From: Cryptomeria japonica
Taxonomy: Eukaryota > Streptophyta > Pinopsida > Cupressales > Cupressaceae
Length of the DNA stretch: 64,000 nucleotides
Assembly (NCBI RefSeq): GCF_030272615.1
Contig: NC_081412.1
Location: 139,628,747-139,692,746, forward strand
Direction: 5' to 3'
Below are positions 10,499 through 20,760 of this stretch, in pieces; position 1 is the first letter of the stretch, and each line of letters begins with the position of its first letter. A program made the position numbers and the translations under genes. A model generated the notes under the pieces. The model was not told the origin of the DNA. It searched no databases and saw only the letters and a program-made list of their open reading frames with translations.

Positions 10499-12379
10499 TT
10501 ATTCATTCATTTACATATATCAGGTTCCTACAACATTGTTTGTGTGTCTTCTACGAATTATTCCGATGAAGTTCCGGGGCATGTACTAATGGTGTCTACG
10601 TGGGAAGTTCACTAAGCTGCATCATCATAGGCAAAATACAGTCATAGATCACTACAGTTTGATGACTACAACGTATACCTCAACCATATGAGCATGAACC
10701 ATTATCAAGGATCCATATTCTTTATTCATTATATATGTTGTTGGCTTACAGGTGCAATGCTCTATCTTTGGTTCCGACTACCTCATCCAAACTTGATAAT
10801 GGTTTATCTCTGATTATGGTATGAACTTGTCTCAGGATATGATCGGCAAAAGATCAAGGAGGATGTTCCAAGTCATACATGAAAGGAGATAATCCTGGTC
10901 TGTTCCGCAAGAAATACTCAGGTCAACTTGATCCATTATATCAAGTTGCTTGTATTAACTTGCTATATTAAAATCTATGTAAGGAATACTCAGGTCATCT
11001 TGAATCATTATGTCAAGTTGCTTGTATTTTCTTACAACATTTTAAAAGCTCAATGATGAAAATACAACACCATGAATCGTCATTCCATCTCATTTGTTTA
11101 TATAGCATTTCGTTGCATATCACCCATCCATTTATTCATTCATTATTCATATACATAGTTTTGTGTGCAAGTGTGAACAAAGTTAATATGAGTAGTTATG
11201 TGAAAATTGAGTTGATCTTGGATACAATTGCGACAGAGTAATCTGATACATCATCAGTTCATCATGCAAAGTCTAAACAACCTTGCATTCATCTAGCATG
11301 ATCATATCATCATCATTACATTTAGTTGCATTTGCATCGAGTGCATTTCATATCATTTAGTTACATAAAATTACATATAGTTCATTATCATTTATTGACA
11401 TTAGTCTTATTATATCATTTCAACATTGCATAATCATGACATTTAGATTCATTCATATGATAAAATTGTCCTTGATTGTATTAGCCATTACTATGCATTC
11501 ATTTAGTGTCAGCTAAGAATCATCATTTATCATCATTTATCGTTGCATACATCTATTTATCTATCCATTAGTTAAGTCAATTCATTTATCCATTTAGTAT
11601 ATTTTTATACCCATTCAATTCATTTCATTTAGGATTCATTACAAACATGCATCCATTCTACTTTTTAATTGCATTAAGGTACAGCTATTCATGAGTTGCA
11701 TTATCATTTCACTTCATCATATTTTTTTCGCCATTTAGAATCATAATAAAACCATTTGTTTCCACATTGGTTCATACATTATCCATATGCATTCATTTAG
11801 AAATCATCATTTAAACATTTGTATTTTACACTTGTTTATCCATATTCCACTCATCTAACAAACCATCTAGATGCATTTACATATATACATCATTCATTCC
11901 ACACATTACATTAGCATTATTGCATTGTCTCATCAAAACATAAAAACCAAAGTACCATCATAATCATTGTTTCATTATGCACATATAATCATCATCACAT
12001 TTACATACATAAATCATTCATGCATATCAACCTGCATCCACATATTAGCATCACATCATAAAATATGCATATAGACATCATGTAAACATAAATCATCATA
12101 AAAACATGCATATAGGAATCATCTCATAAACACATACATATAGAAAGTACAACTATCCATCTGAGCATAAAGTCATAAAATCATCATCCTGCATAAGCAT
12201 CCATGCATGTCATCAAAATGCATATCATCACAAAATATAGGATCTCCTCATATATCATATCATATCGCCAAAAATATACATGTATCAGAGTACAATGATG
12301 TCCAAAATATCGGCTACCAAGAGCCATCCAAGACACAGTCCAAAATGACAATATAAATACATGCATACAAAATGCTCTC
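10499..12379 (+). other. 3' spacer of element A, CATT/TCAT-rich
   Basis: It resumes alignment with B after the solo LTR (TTCCGGGGCATGTACTAATGG near 10575 in A; near 47430 in B). From about 11050 to 12170 it becomes a low-complexity stretch dominated by CATTTA, TCATT and CATCAT words, with no conserved frame. The left part of the low-complexity DNA lies at the 3' end of the antisense PMD gene. Confidence 0.55.
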
Positions 12380-15051
12380 TCAGATGCCACTCTGACTGGA
12401 TGTTGCACCACCATCACCACCTGCTCCCCCACTAGCCCCCACACCACCTGATTTATCTCTTTGTGGAGGACCCATCACACCACCACTGCTCTGCAACCTC
12501 TGCGACCACTCTGATCTCGCCTGCCGCATCTGGGAATAGCTCAGTTCTCACTGACTAGTTGGCACCACCTGCTCGTATAACCCCCGCCAATACTCTATCT
12601 CCGCATGTGCCTATCAAATCTCCCTCATCACCTCCCCAGTAGGACCCTGTGCTCCTACTCTGACCCAGACTCTCTCCTGTAGCTCTGCCAATCTCTCCAC
12701 TACATCATCCCTCTCTCGCAACACCACAGTCAGCTCTGACTCTCGTGCAAATAGCTGCACATCTCTAGCTGCTACCTCTGCCTCCAAATCCTCTATGCGA
12801 GTCTGCAAATATCCTATCATATGATCCCACAGATCTTCGCCTGTTGCTCCCTCCTCCATATCCATAGGTGCCTCCCCAGTGGCTCCCTCTCTAGTCGCTC
12901 CCTCCTTTGTATCCATAGGTTCTTGTCCCTCACCTACATCCCTACCACCTAATCTCATGCCTCCCTGCATCAAAGGGCCCTGAGATAGCTGCAATCGCTA
13001 CCCACCTCTCCCTCTCCGCTGTAATCGACCACCACCCCCTCCTCCTCCGCCTCCATCCCCATCACCACCATCCCCTCTCCCCCGTCCACCTACTACTCCA
13101 TGACCTCCTCTCCTCTGTCTCTGTCCCCTGTCCTCCTCAAAATCTAGAATCGGCTCTGTCGGATCTAATATCCGTGGAATCGGATGTGCTGCAATATACT
13201 GCATGTACTCCTCTGACACCCCACGATCTACTATCCTCGGCCTCATATGCCATGGTCTCACCTATAGTTTGCAGAACTCTACCAATGTCTGATCATAGGG
13301 TAGCACTGGCCCCCATAGATACCTCTCTCGGACTACCCGTGCATACTCTCCCAAACCACTAGGCAATCCCTGCCTCCGCCCAAACTGTCTCAACACCCTG
13401 CCAGGCAACTATCTCTCCACATTGTAGGTTGTCCTACCAATGAGGTACCATGTCATGAACACATATGGCAATGCCTCCACATCATCCTCCCACTGCTCAC
13501 ACTCAATATACAGCCTCCAGATCACTGTATCCAAGTCATCCAGTGCCCACCGCCACCACTCTAACTTCCCCAAGTGGGGCTAGCTCATCGTCCCTCCATA
13601 CATGTATACATAAGGTTGATCCACTGCCCGGAATCTCAAACTAACTGGTCGGGTAACTGGTAAATGCTCCCATGCCCGAATATGTAGTAGCATGATACCC
13701 ACTCCCAATGAGCCCATCCCTCGATATGCTACCTCATGTAGCTCCCGATATAAGTGCGATAGCATGCACAATCCCCATGCAAACCAAGTCCCCTCTGTCA
13801 TCATCTACTCAATCACCTGCCCCCAACCAATGGCAAGTCCATACGATCGTCAATCTGAACATAGCAGTCCCCCAACAATCCCTGATAGCACTGTTGGTAA
13901 TGGCTCATACAAGGTTGCTATGTCCTCCCAGGCTATCGACCCATCATCAATATACACATCCTCCTCAAAAAACTGTTGTATAGTTGTTATCCCCCAAGAT
14001 CGGTCATATGTCACCAGCTCTCCTCGAATGCGAATGTGCAGGATGCGCCATACATCTTCCAGTGTAACTGTCATCTCCCCCTGCGCTAAGTGAAACGTAC
14101 ATGTCTCACTATGCCACCGCTCTGTCAATGTTGTAATCAAACCGTGATTCATCTGAATCACGGGCATATACATCACATCATGCAGGCCTATCGCTGCAAT
14201 GCACTCCACCTCAGCCTCTGTCAACCAATCGCACAAAACCTGTGTGGCGGGATGTCTCTCACGCAACTGTAAGATGTGAAGATCCTCCTACACAAGTGCA
14301 TCAACCATCATCATCAGTTATTTTGTTTCAAACTTTTTTAAGTTTAAACCTAGATTATCAACAGATACTTTGATCAAGTATCTTCGAGTCTCAACAAGTA
14401 AGCAATCATGGCACACCTAGACTTTAACAGACATTTATCCTAAATGACCTAAGTCTCATCAGGGCCGCTATGGTTTAAAACAACTCTCACCTCATCTCTC
14501 CATCCATCCATCATTGGCATCGGGAGATTTTTGTTCAAACAAACTGGGGCATCTATTTTTCTACATAAAAGCACTATCTTGCACACAACAACACCAATAT
14601 CCTAACAAAAGCGCTCAATCAACTACTCAACAGTGCTAAAATAACAATAACGCTATATTGACTATACAAAAGTGCCACCTCCAAACAACAACGCTCAATC
14701 AACTACCCAATAGTGCTAAACAAACGAAAGCACTAAAACAGCTATGCAATAGCGTTACTCTTGGCAAAAGTGTTAAAACCACTACGCAATAGCGCTATTG
14801 CGGCATAATAGTGCTAATTAAGTTAACAATAGCGCAAAAACACAGTTTTAGCACTATTGTGTTGACTCAACTTGGACCCAGCAAAAAACATATAAAAAAT
14901 GCATAAAATTCAAATTTTCAAATTCACATACTGCTGGTCCGTAGTCATCTGGCCGCTGAAATTGATGGACTCGCTCTAATCGATGCTCTGCTATGGGAAC
15001 CAGCATCCTGACTGCTTCTTGCTCCTCCAGACGATCACTCACAGAGCTCAA
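12380..15051 (-). pseudogene. Plant mobile domain (PMD) protein gene, antisense inside element A
   Basis: Minus strand. Exon 1 is 15051-14932 (EHRLERVHQF... GPA). The intron is 14931-14288 with GTATGT donor and TAG acceptor, phase 0 on both sides. Exon 2 is 14287-12380. The PMD signature is clear: GLITTLTERWHSETCTFHL, then GEMTVTLEDVWRILHI, then LYRELHEV and a MLLHIRAWEHLP block. These match the PMD family (MAIN/MAIL1-like; PF10536) as I know it. A MRPWHMRPRIVD block, a Gly/Arg-rich tract (about 13100-13000) and a coiled coil (about 12850-12650) follow. All of exon 2, about 636 codons, stays in one frame with no indel, but about nine in-frame TAG/TGA codons interrupt it. The start codon is uncertain: the open frame begins at TTG. 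MAIN/MAIL1 act in nuclear gene and transposon silencing; the role of transposon-borne copies is not established. Copies B and C lack it. Confidence 0.75.
14288..14931 (-). other. Predicted intron of the antisense PMD gene, with short repeated motifs
   Basis: The GT-AG boundaries join two frames in phase 0. Between about 14570 and 14870 the intron holds a dozen variants of AATAGCGCTAAA / AGTGCTAAA, several self-complementary (AATAGCGCTATT at about 14788). Outside this cluster the intron aligns with the plus-strand spacer of copy B (TATCAACGGATACTCTGATC near 47970), so the spacer sequence doubles as intron. Confidence 0.5.
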
Positions 15052-15266
15052 ATTTCACTATGGCCGCGAATGCAAATGAGCCTGTTTTCACCCCTTTCTC
15101 CCCATATAAACCCTTCGTCATAACCCTAATTTTCCCTTGCTCACCACCGTGGTCCCCATGAACTTCCCGAGCCTCCCATTTCTCCATTTTAACTCTTATT
15201 TCTTCTATTTTTAACCAGTATTGCTAACTTCTTCTCTTCTACCACCCTACCAATTTTCATTCTTTT

Positions 15267-15312
15267 TCGAGAGATCACCCGATTTTTGAAAAAAAATTGG
15301 CTTATCTCTCGA
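15267..15312 (+). other. Pre-PPT hairpin, element A
   Basis: The arms TCGAGAGAT (15267-15275) and ATCTCTCGA (15304-15312) are perfectly complementary, with a second inner pairing (CCGATTTTT with AAAAAATTGG). The hairpin ends about 96 bp before the PPT. The same structure occurs in B (48535-48581) and, with a different but still paired stem, in C (20342-20376). Confidence 0.7.
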
Positions 15313-15408
15313 GGGGGCATACCACCCAATTAATTAATATTTTATGAGGCATATTTCTTCACACCTATTTTTCTTTCTTTGAAACGACGCGATAAACCGC
15401 ACCGTCTC

Positions 15409-15421
15409 AAAGAGGGGCAAA
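15409..15421 (+). promoter_or_regulatory. Polypurine tract of element A
   Basis: AAAGAGGGGCAAA directly abuts the LTR start TGTAG. Identical in B (48677-48689), and nearly so in C on the minus strand. It would prime plus-strand DNA synthesis. Confidence 0.85.
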
Positions 15422-16812
15422 TGTAGTAACATAAATCTGTCCATTTTAATTAAATGAATATTTGCTATTTATTTGATTAAAAATCCACTAGCCATCAATT
15501 AATTAAATTAATATTTAATTAACTCATCTTCAAAAATTCTCCTATTAATTAAATAAATTATTCAATTTATTTTAATTCATTCATTCAACCAAATTCACAC
15601 TCAATTAAATGAATAAATACTATTTATTCAATTTAATCCTCTTTCCTCTTTTAAATAAATTAAATAAAACATTTATTTAAATCATTATTCCCCCCCACTT
15701 GCATTTTCCTACAAATGCAAGTTGCAACCACAAGTTGAAATAAATTAATTTTATTTTAATTAAAATCATATTTTCCCTCACCCACCAAATCCACTTGCAC
15801 TCCTAAAAACCCCCTTCTAGATTCTTCTAACCCCTTCCTAATTAGCCTAATCCATTCCCTAATTATTGTCACATTCCTAAACAACTTGGAGTCACTTCTT
15901 AAAGACTTCAAAGTCTTTGAAAAGCATTAACTGTTTGGGGTGTTCAACAATTTAACCTCTAAAGTCTTCCAAACCACTTATGGCTCTTACATGACCATTT
16001 ATGGTTAACCCTTAACTCAACCCTAATGTGACTCATGTGTCTCCTCAAGCATTTATTGCTTTGACCATGTTTATCCCTTTAACCCTTGCACAAGAGTTTA
16101 TCCATTGGATAAAAGTTTTATTCTTTTAATAAAGAATTTATTCACTCAACCCAACCTTAACCTTAACTCCCAAGTCAACCTTCAGGTCATGTCAAACATT
16201 TAATGTTTATTCCCTCTCCTCTAAACCTATCTAATATTAACACTTGTCATCTTGGGATTGGATTGAAAGCCTTCACATGGATTTGATATCATTCAATCCT
16301 GACCCTTGTTGAGATTACTCAATTTCAACCATCCATTGCTCCATTTTTCCTATAAATAGAGCCCATTTATTCATAATCCAGATCCTGAAAACTTGTATGC
16401 ATTTAAGTTATAGAGAATTTTAGAGAGCATTTAGCATATATTACTCATATTCACTCTTTTGGTTAAAATTAACAAATAGCATTTAGATAACTCATCCTTA
16501 TTTGGTTATTAAGCTCACCTTTGCATACTTTTCATAATCATCTACAATCTTGAATCTTCATAAGCATCCATAGTGCAAAAAGTTGCTGAGAGCTACACTA
16601 ATTTGGAACTTGGAGATGAGAGGAACAAGGGAGAAGGAGCTAAGAGCATGGAAAAAGGCATTTGGAGATGTCTTGTTGTATTTGCTTCCATAATTAAATA
16701 TCTTATCATGTTTTTAGTGTCTCTTTTGATATGCCTGCTTAGAATAGTTTTATGTTGATTAACACTAACGTTTGTTTTTGTTTCTAGTGTTTTTTTTTGT
16801 TATACGACCACA
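15422..16812 (+). repeat. 3' LTR of element A
   Basis: It starts TGTAGTAACATAAATCTGTCC (start of the B LTRs: TGTAGACACATAAATCTGTCC) immediately after the PPT and ends ...GACCACA at 16812. The first third is AATTAAAT-rich, the middle has CTTCTAACCCCTTCCTAATTAGCC as in the B LTRs, and a TATA box TATAAATAGA is at 16351-16360. The length of 1391 bp is in the range of the other LTRs here. The 5' partner is not in the window, so the target duplication cannot be checked. Confidence 0.8.
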
Positions 16813-18200
16813 GGTTTTTAGTCTAACCTCACCCCATTTTGCAAAGCATTAGATGTAAATTAACATAAACCATCAATTTGAAATTCGATATGTTGTAAAC
16901 ACATATTTGGAGTGAGGAAGATGAACATAACCAATGATTGTAAATTAAGCCCAAAAAAGTGGGACAATGGTGCTCTGGGTGACTCTGTCCTCAAAATATC
17001 AGATGCGGATGAAATTTACCTTTTTGAAACTAGAATATTGCTTATAATCTACGTCAAATATTTCTCGGAAATAAGTGTATGGGGTGACCTCATTCTTTTC
17101 TTTTCATGCTTGCAAAAGCTTGATTCGATTATCTCTATCTACTTTGCTTAATTCCAAATTTACAACTCTTGAACATGTAACTTGCATCTACAAAAGAGAG
17201 AAAGATGTTGGGAATAGGAGTTTGCATAGGCCAGACCTTGATTTTGGAATTAACCCTTTAAATGAATTAAAATATTGAAGTAAAATGTTGAATATTATGC
17301 CTCATATCTATTGTAGATAATTGTAGTTGATGATGTAATGCTTTTTTAATGTAATCACAAGTGTTGATATAATAACATGACGTGATATGACAAGGCATGA
17401 ATGACCCAATCATAAACACATTTCTTGCATGAAGATTGATGTAATTCGTTGCTCCATGATGTCTAGATCTTGAAGAATGCTTGAAGGATATGGTAGGATG
17501 GCATGTCACCTTGTTAGCACTCAAAGAATGCTTGATTCCAATAGTGCTTGATAACTAATGTTTGTGATGATATAATAAATTAGAGGAATGCTCTTATAAA
17601 GGGTTTGCAAGGTATTTTGTAATGTCCCACCCTCTTTGGGATACCAAAAGCTTGAACAATAGAAGAACACCTGCTTGTTCTTTTAATTTTATTAATAATA
17701 CGTGTCTTTTGAATGTGATCTTTCAGAACTAGCCAAAAGTTGCAGAAGATGTAGTTTTTTTTGTTTGAAGGTTTTTTTGAAGAAAGGAAACAAATGCCTT
17801 CAAGTAGTAATTGGAACAGAATTGAAATTGCATTTAAGTTCAACACTATTACTAATATTTCATTGAAATTAAATACATCTATCCCCAGATAATAGTTCAA
17901 TTACAAACAATAAAGTCCTTTAGCCCAGTACTAACATACCCGATGGTTGGAGGAGAAAATTGAACTTTGGTTGGAACACACAACAAGTAGCTCACTTATA
18001 AATGTGGTGCTTACCGCAAAAATCAGCTTACAGAGATCAGAAATATAATCTTTTTCACTCCAAATCGTTGTTAGAAGGTAGTTTGTTGGGGACAATGGGT
18101 TTGCAATACATAGGCAGAGGTTATCCCTTGAATGGGAATAGTTTATGAACTCCAAATCCTCAGTCAATACTGTATGCTAGAAATGTGGTCTTCCACTTGC
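16813..18200. other. No gene recognised
   Basis: AT-rich sequence between element A and the LTR of element C. Open frames are short and show no recognisable motif. It may be older decayed repeat or the end of the C LTR, whose left boundary I could not fix. Confidence 0.4.
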
Positions 18201-19758
18201 AAGAGGGAAAACACTTCAAACACACCAATGAAGCATTACATTAGGTGTTAGAAATCAAAACATGTGAATAGATTAAAAAATCTAAAATCACCTCATTGTC
18301 CTCTATCTCTAAAGATCTCTAAGATTCAAGGTGGCCCTCACTTGGAAGAGCACTTGATCCTCAAGATGACAACCTAGAGAATGAGTTATATGAAAAATGC
18401 TACTAGAATTGAAATGGATGCAACTAGGATTCTAATGAGTGCTAAGAGATGAAGATGAAGATGAAGGATGCAAGGTAGGTGATTAGGAGGCAAAGTATGT
18501 TCCAAATTGAAAGATAAGTATGCTATGTGAGTTAATTAAACTAAGATGAGAATGCAAAACTTATAAAAGAAGTGAAATTAAGCTAGGATGGAAGATTAAA
18601 ATACAACTGAATGAAGTTAAACTATGTGCTATGGATGCTTGAGGATGATGTTGATGCTTGGTGATGACAAAGAGAGCTCCTTAACTTGCAATGTGACTAT
18701 AGTTTTGATGACAAAAGACTTGATGAATTGAAGAAGGAATGGGCTCTATTTATAGGGAAAATAGAGAAACAAATGGTTGAGATTGAGTAATCTCAACAAG
18801 GGCTAGGATTGAAAGTTATCAATCCATGGGAGAGACTCAATCCAATCCCAAGTTGACAAATGTCACCTTGAGAGGGCTTGAGGGGATGATAAACAAGCAT
18901 TAGATGCTAAGCAAGCAATCAGGGATAAGCTCAAGGAGTGGCATCATGGATAATGTCATTAACCAGGGAGGCATGCTATTACCCAAGAGGTAAACTCTTA
19001 TGCAAGATGGGAAAATGGTTAAAGGGACAACCATCATGGATAAGGGGTGTGGGTTTGTAAGAGGGCATTAAATGCATTTTGAAGACTTTGGAGGATAACT
19101 TGCCCAAAGAGGAAAACCACTAGTGGTTTATGTAAGAGCCTTGCATGTTTGGAAGACTCAACAAGTTAACTTGTTGAAATATATAAAGTCTTGAGTGCAT
19201 TTTGAAGATTTTCTTCCAAATTTGGAGAAGTGACTCCCCCAATTTTATGGATGGGACATGATTAGGAGAATAGGACATGATTAGGATAGGATTAGAAGGC
19301 TTATAGAAGAATGATTAGGGGAATGTAGGATTTTGCAAGTGGGTGAGGGAAGATAGGTAATTTTGGTAAATTAAAATGATTTAATTTAGCCAAAAAGGGG
19401 ATGCAACTTGCATTTGTAGGATTTGCAAGTGGGGAGATTTTTAAATAAATTTTGAGTTATCTAAATGCAAAATGGATTTTAATTAAATGTGAATTTAATC
19501 AAAAAGGGGAAAAAGGGATTTTAATTAAATAAATAAGATTTATTCAATTAATTGGTTAAGGTTACTTAATCAAACCTTAGTTTAATTAATAGGTTAGGCC
19601 TAGAGGAAATGGATTTAATCAAATCTTTAATTTGATTAATAGGCCAATTAGAAGAATAGGGATATTAATTAAATCTTAATTTAATTCATTGGAAGAATTA
19701 GGGATAATTAAATAAATAAAATTTACTTAATTCATTGTGCAACTTTTAGGTGTCTATA
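18200..19758 (-). repeat. 3' LTR of element C (left boundary approximate)
   Basis: Right end is exact: on the minus strand TATAGACACC follows the PPT, matching TGTAGACACA of B with one change. A TATA box reads CCCTATAAATAG at about 18745-18756 (minus). In A and B the LTR continues 420-540 bp past the TATA box, which puts the end near 18200-18330. I did not find a clean terminus. Confidence 0.6.
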
Positions 19759-19772
19759 TTTTGCCCCTCTTT
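19759..19772 (-). promoter_or_regulatory. Polypurine tract of element C
   Basis: On the minus strand AAAGAGGGGCAAAA sits right before the LTR. It differs from the A and B tract only at the last base. Confidence 0.8.
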
Positions 19773-19873
19773 GAGTTAACATATGACCACATGTTGATTC
19801 AAAGAAAATGTTCAATTTGTCGCCATTTTTTCTTGATATGATGTTGTCGATATGATTCTTTGGATATGAAAAG

Positions 19874-20335
19874 TTGATTTGATATGAAAAGTTGATATGA
19901 GACTTATGTCGATGTGAGACTGATATGAAATTGATGTCGAGATTCGATATGATGCCCCAGATATGAAGAATTGATTTGATATGAAGCTGGTGTCGATATG
20001 AGACTGATATGAAATTGATGTCAAGATTCGATATGATACCCCATATATGAAGAATTGATTTGATATGAAAAGTTGATATGAAGCTGGTGTCAATATGAGA
20101 CTGATATGAAATTGATGTCGAGATTCGATATGATGCCCTAGACATGAAGAATTGATTTGATATGAAAAGTTGATATGAAGCTGGTGTCGATATAAGACTG
20201 ATATGAAATTGATGTCGAGATTCAATATGATGCCCCAGATATGAAGAATTGATTTGATATGAAAATTTGATATGAAGCTAGTGTCGATATGAAACTGATA
20301 TGAAATTGATATGGAGATTTGATATGATAATGCCC
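19874..20335 (-). repeat. 97-bp tandem repeat x 5 between hairpin and PPT of element C
   Basis: Units start at 19874, 19971, 20055, 20152 and 20249, each opening TTGATTTGATATGAA. Spacing is 97, 84, 97 and 97 bp; the short unit lacks one AAAGTTGATATG block. The array sits between the pre-PPT hairpin and the PPT, where A and B have only about 100 bp of unique sequence. Confidence 0.9.
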
Positions 20336-20341
20336 CCTTGG

Positions 20342-20376
20342 GAGATCATTCGTGCACTAAAGGCATGAATGATCTC
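20342..20376 (-). other. Pre-PPT hairpin, element C
   Basis: The arms GAGATCATTCGTGC and GCATGAATGATCTC pair at 13 of 14 positions. On the minus strand the flanks (GAGAGATCA before, GGGGGCAT after) match those of the A hairpin, so it is the same structure with a changed inner stem. Confidence 0.7.
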
Positions 20377-20472
20377 TCAAAAGAAGAAGAAATATATTTG
20401 AAAGATAGAAGAGTGGATAGTTTATGACATGCATGGGTTTGACAAGATTGATTAGATTGATTGGATTGATCA

Positions 20473-20760
20473 GATTGAGATTAAGTCTAATTTTAGGAAT
20501 GACACCTCCTATATAAGACAAAGATGATCAAAACGTTTGGTTTCAAGAAAGATACATCATGTATAAGACATGATAGAATGGATCAGATGAAATGGATTGA
20601 TAGAACTGATAAGATTGAGATCAAGTCTAGTTTCAGGAATGACACCTCCTGAATAAGACAAAGATGATCAGAACGTCTGGTTTCAGGAACGATATATCTT
20701 GCATAAGACTTCATCAAAATGTCTGGTTTCAGGAAAGATACATCATGTATAATACATGAT
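20473..20760 (-). repeat. 140-bp direct repeat (two full, one partial)
   Basis: GATTGAGATTAAGTCTA (20473) and GATTGAGATCAAGTCTA (20613) open two units that continue through GGAATGACACCTCCT, AAGACAAAGATGATCA and GGTTTCA. A partial third unit follows from about 20708. It lies in the 3' spacer of element C. Confidence 0.75.

Larger units (their letters stand above)
1..16812 (+). mobile_element. Ty3/gypsy Tat-lineage LTR retrotransposon, copy A (5' LTR outside the window)
   Basis: Order on the plus strand: leader with tandem repeats, leader ORF, gag remnant, protease, RT, RNase H, second (plant Tat-type) RNase H, integrase, long spacer, PPT, 3' LTR. This domain order with two RNase H domains is that of the Tat/Ogre lineage. 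Base 1 aligns with sequence about 50 bp inside the 5' LTR of sister copy B (near 36930), so the missing 5' LTR should end just left of the window. The copy is non-functional: gag is mostly deleted, RT active-site residues are changed, and there are many stops. It hosts a solo LTR and an antisense PMD gene in its 3' spacer. Confidence 0.9.

Noticed and set aside
12184-12447. 87-codon minus ORF at the end of the PMD gene
   Set aside because: It is in a different frame from the PMD exon; the PMD frame itself runs to a stop at 12380-12382.
13692-14272. Plus-strand ORFs across the PMD region (133, 91 and 60 codons)
   Set aside because: They are shadows of the antisense PMD exon; the minus frame has the conserved motifs.
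12380-14287. Stops in the PMD gene as sites of U-to-C RNA editing
   Set aside because: That editing is known from organelles of some ferns and hornworts, not from nuclear transposons; the same type of stop occurs in neighbouring retrotransposon genes.
16573-17524. Several 60-85 codon ORFs at the end of the A LTR and beyond
   Set aside because: Short, AT-rich, no motif, and not conserved in related LTRs.
19732-20225. Two repetitive minus ORFs of 137 codons (YRISTSISYQSH type)
   Set aside because: Both frames stay open over the 97-bp array simply because the unit lacks stops; no conservation and two competing frames.
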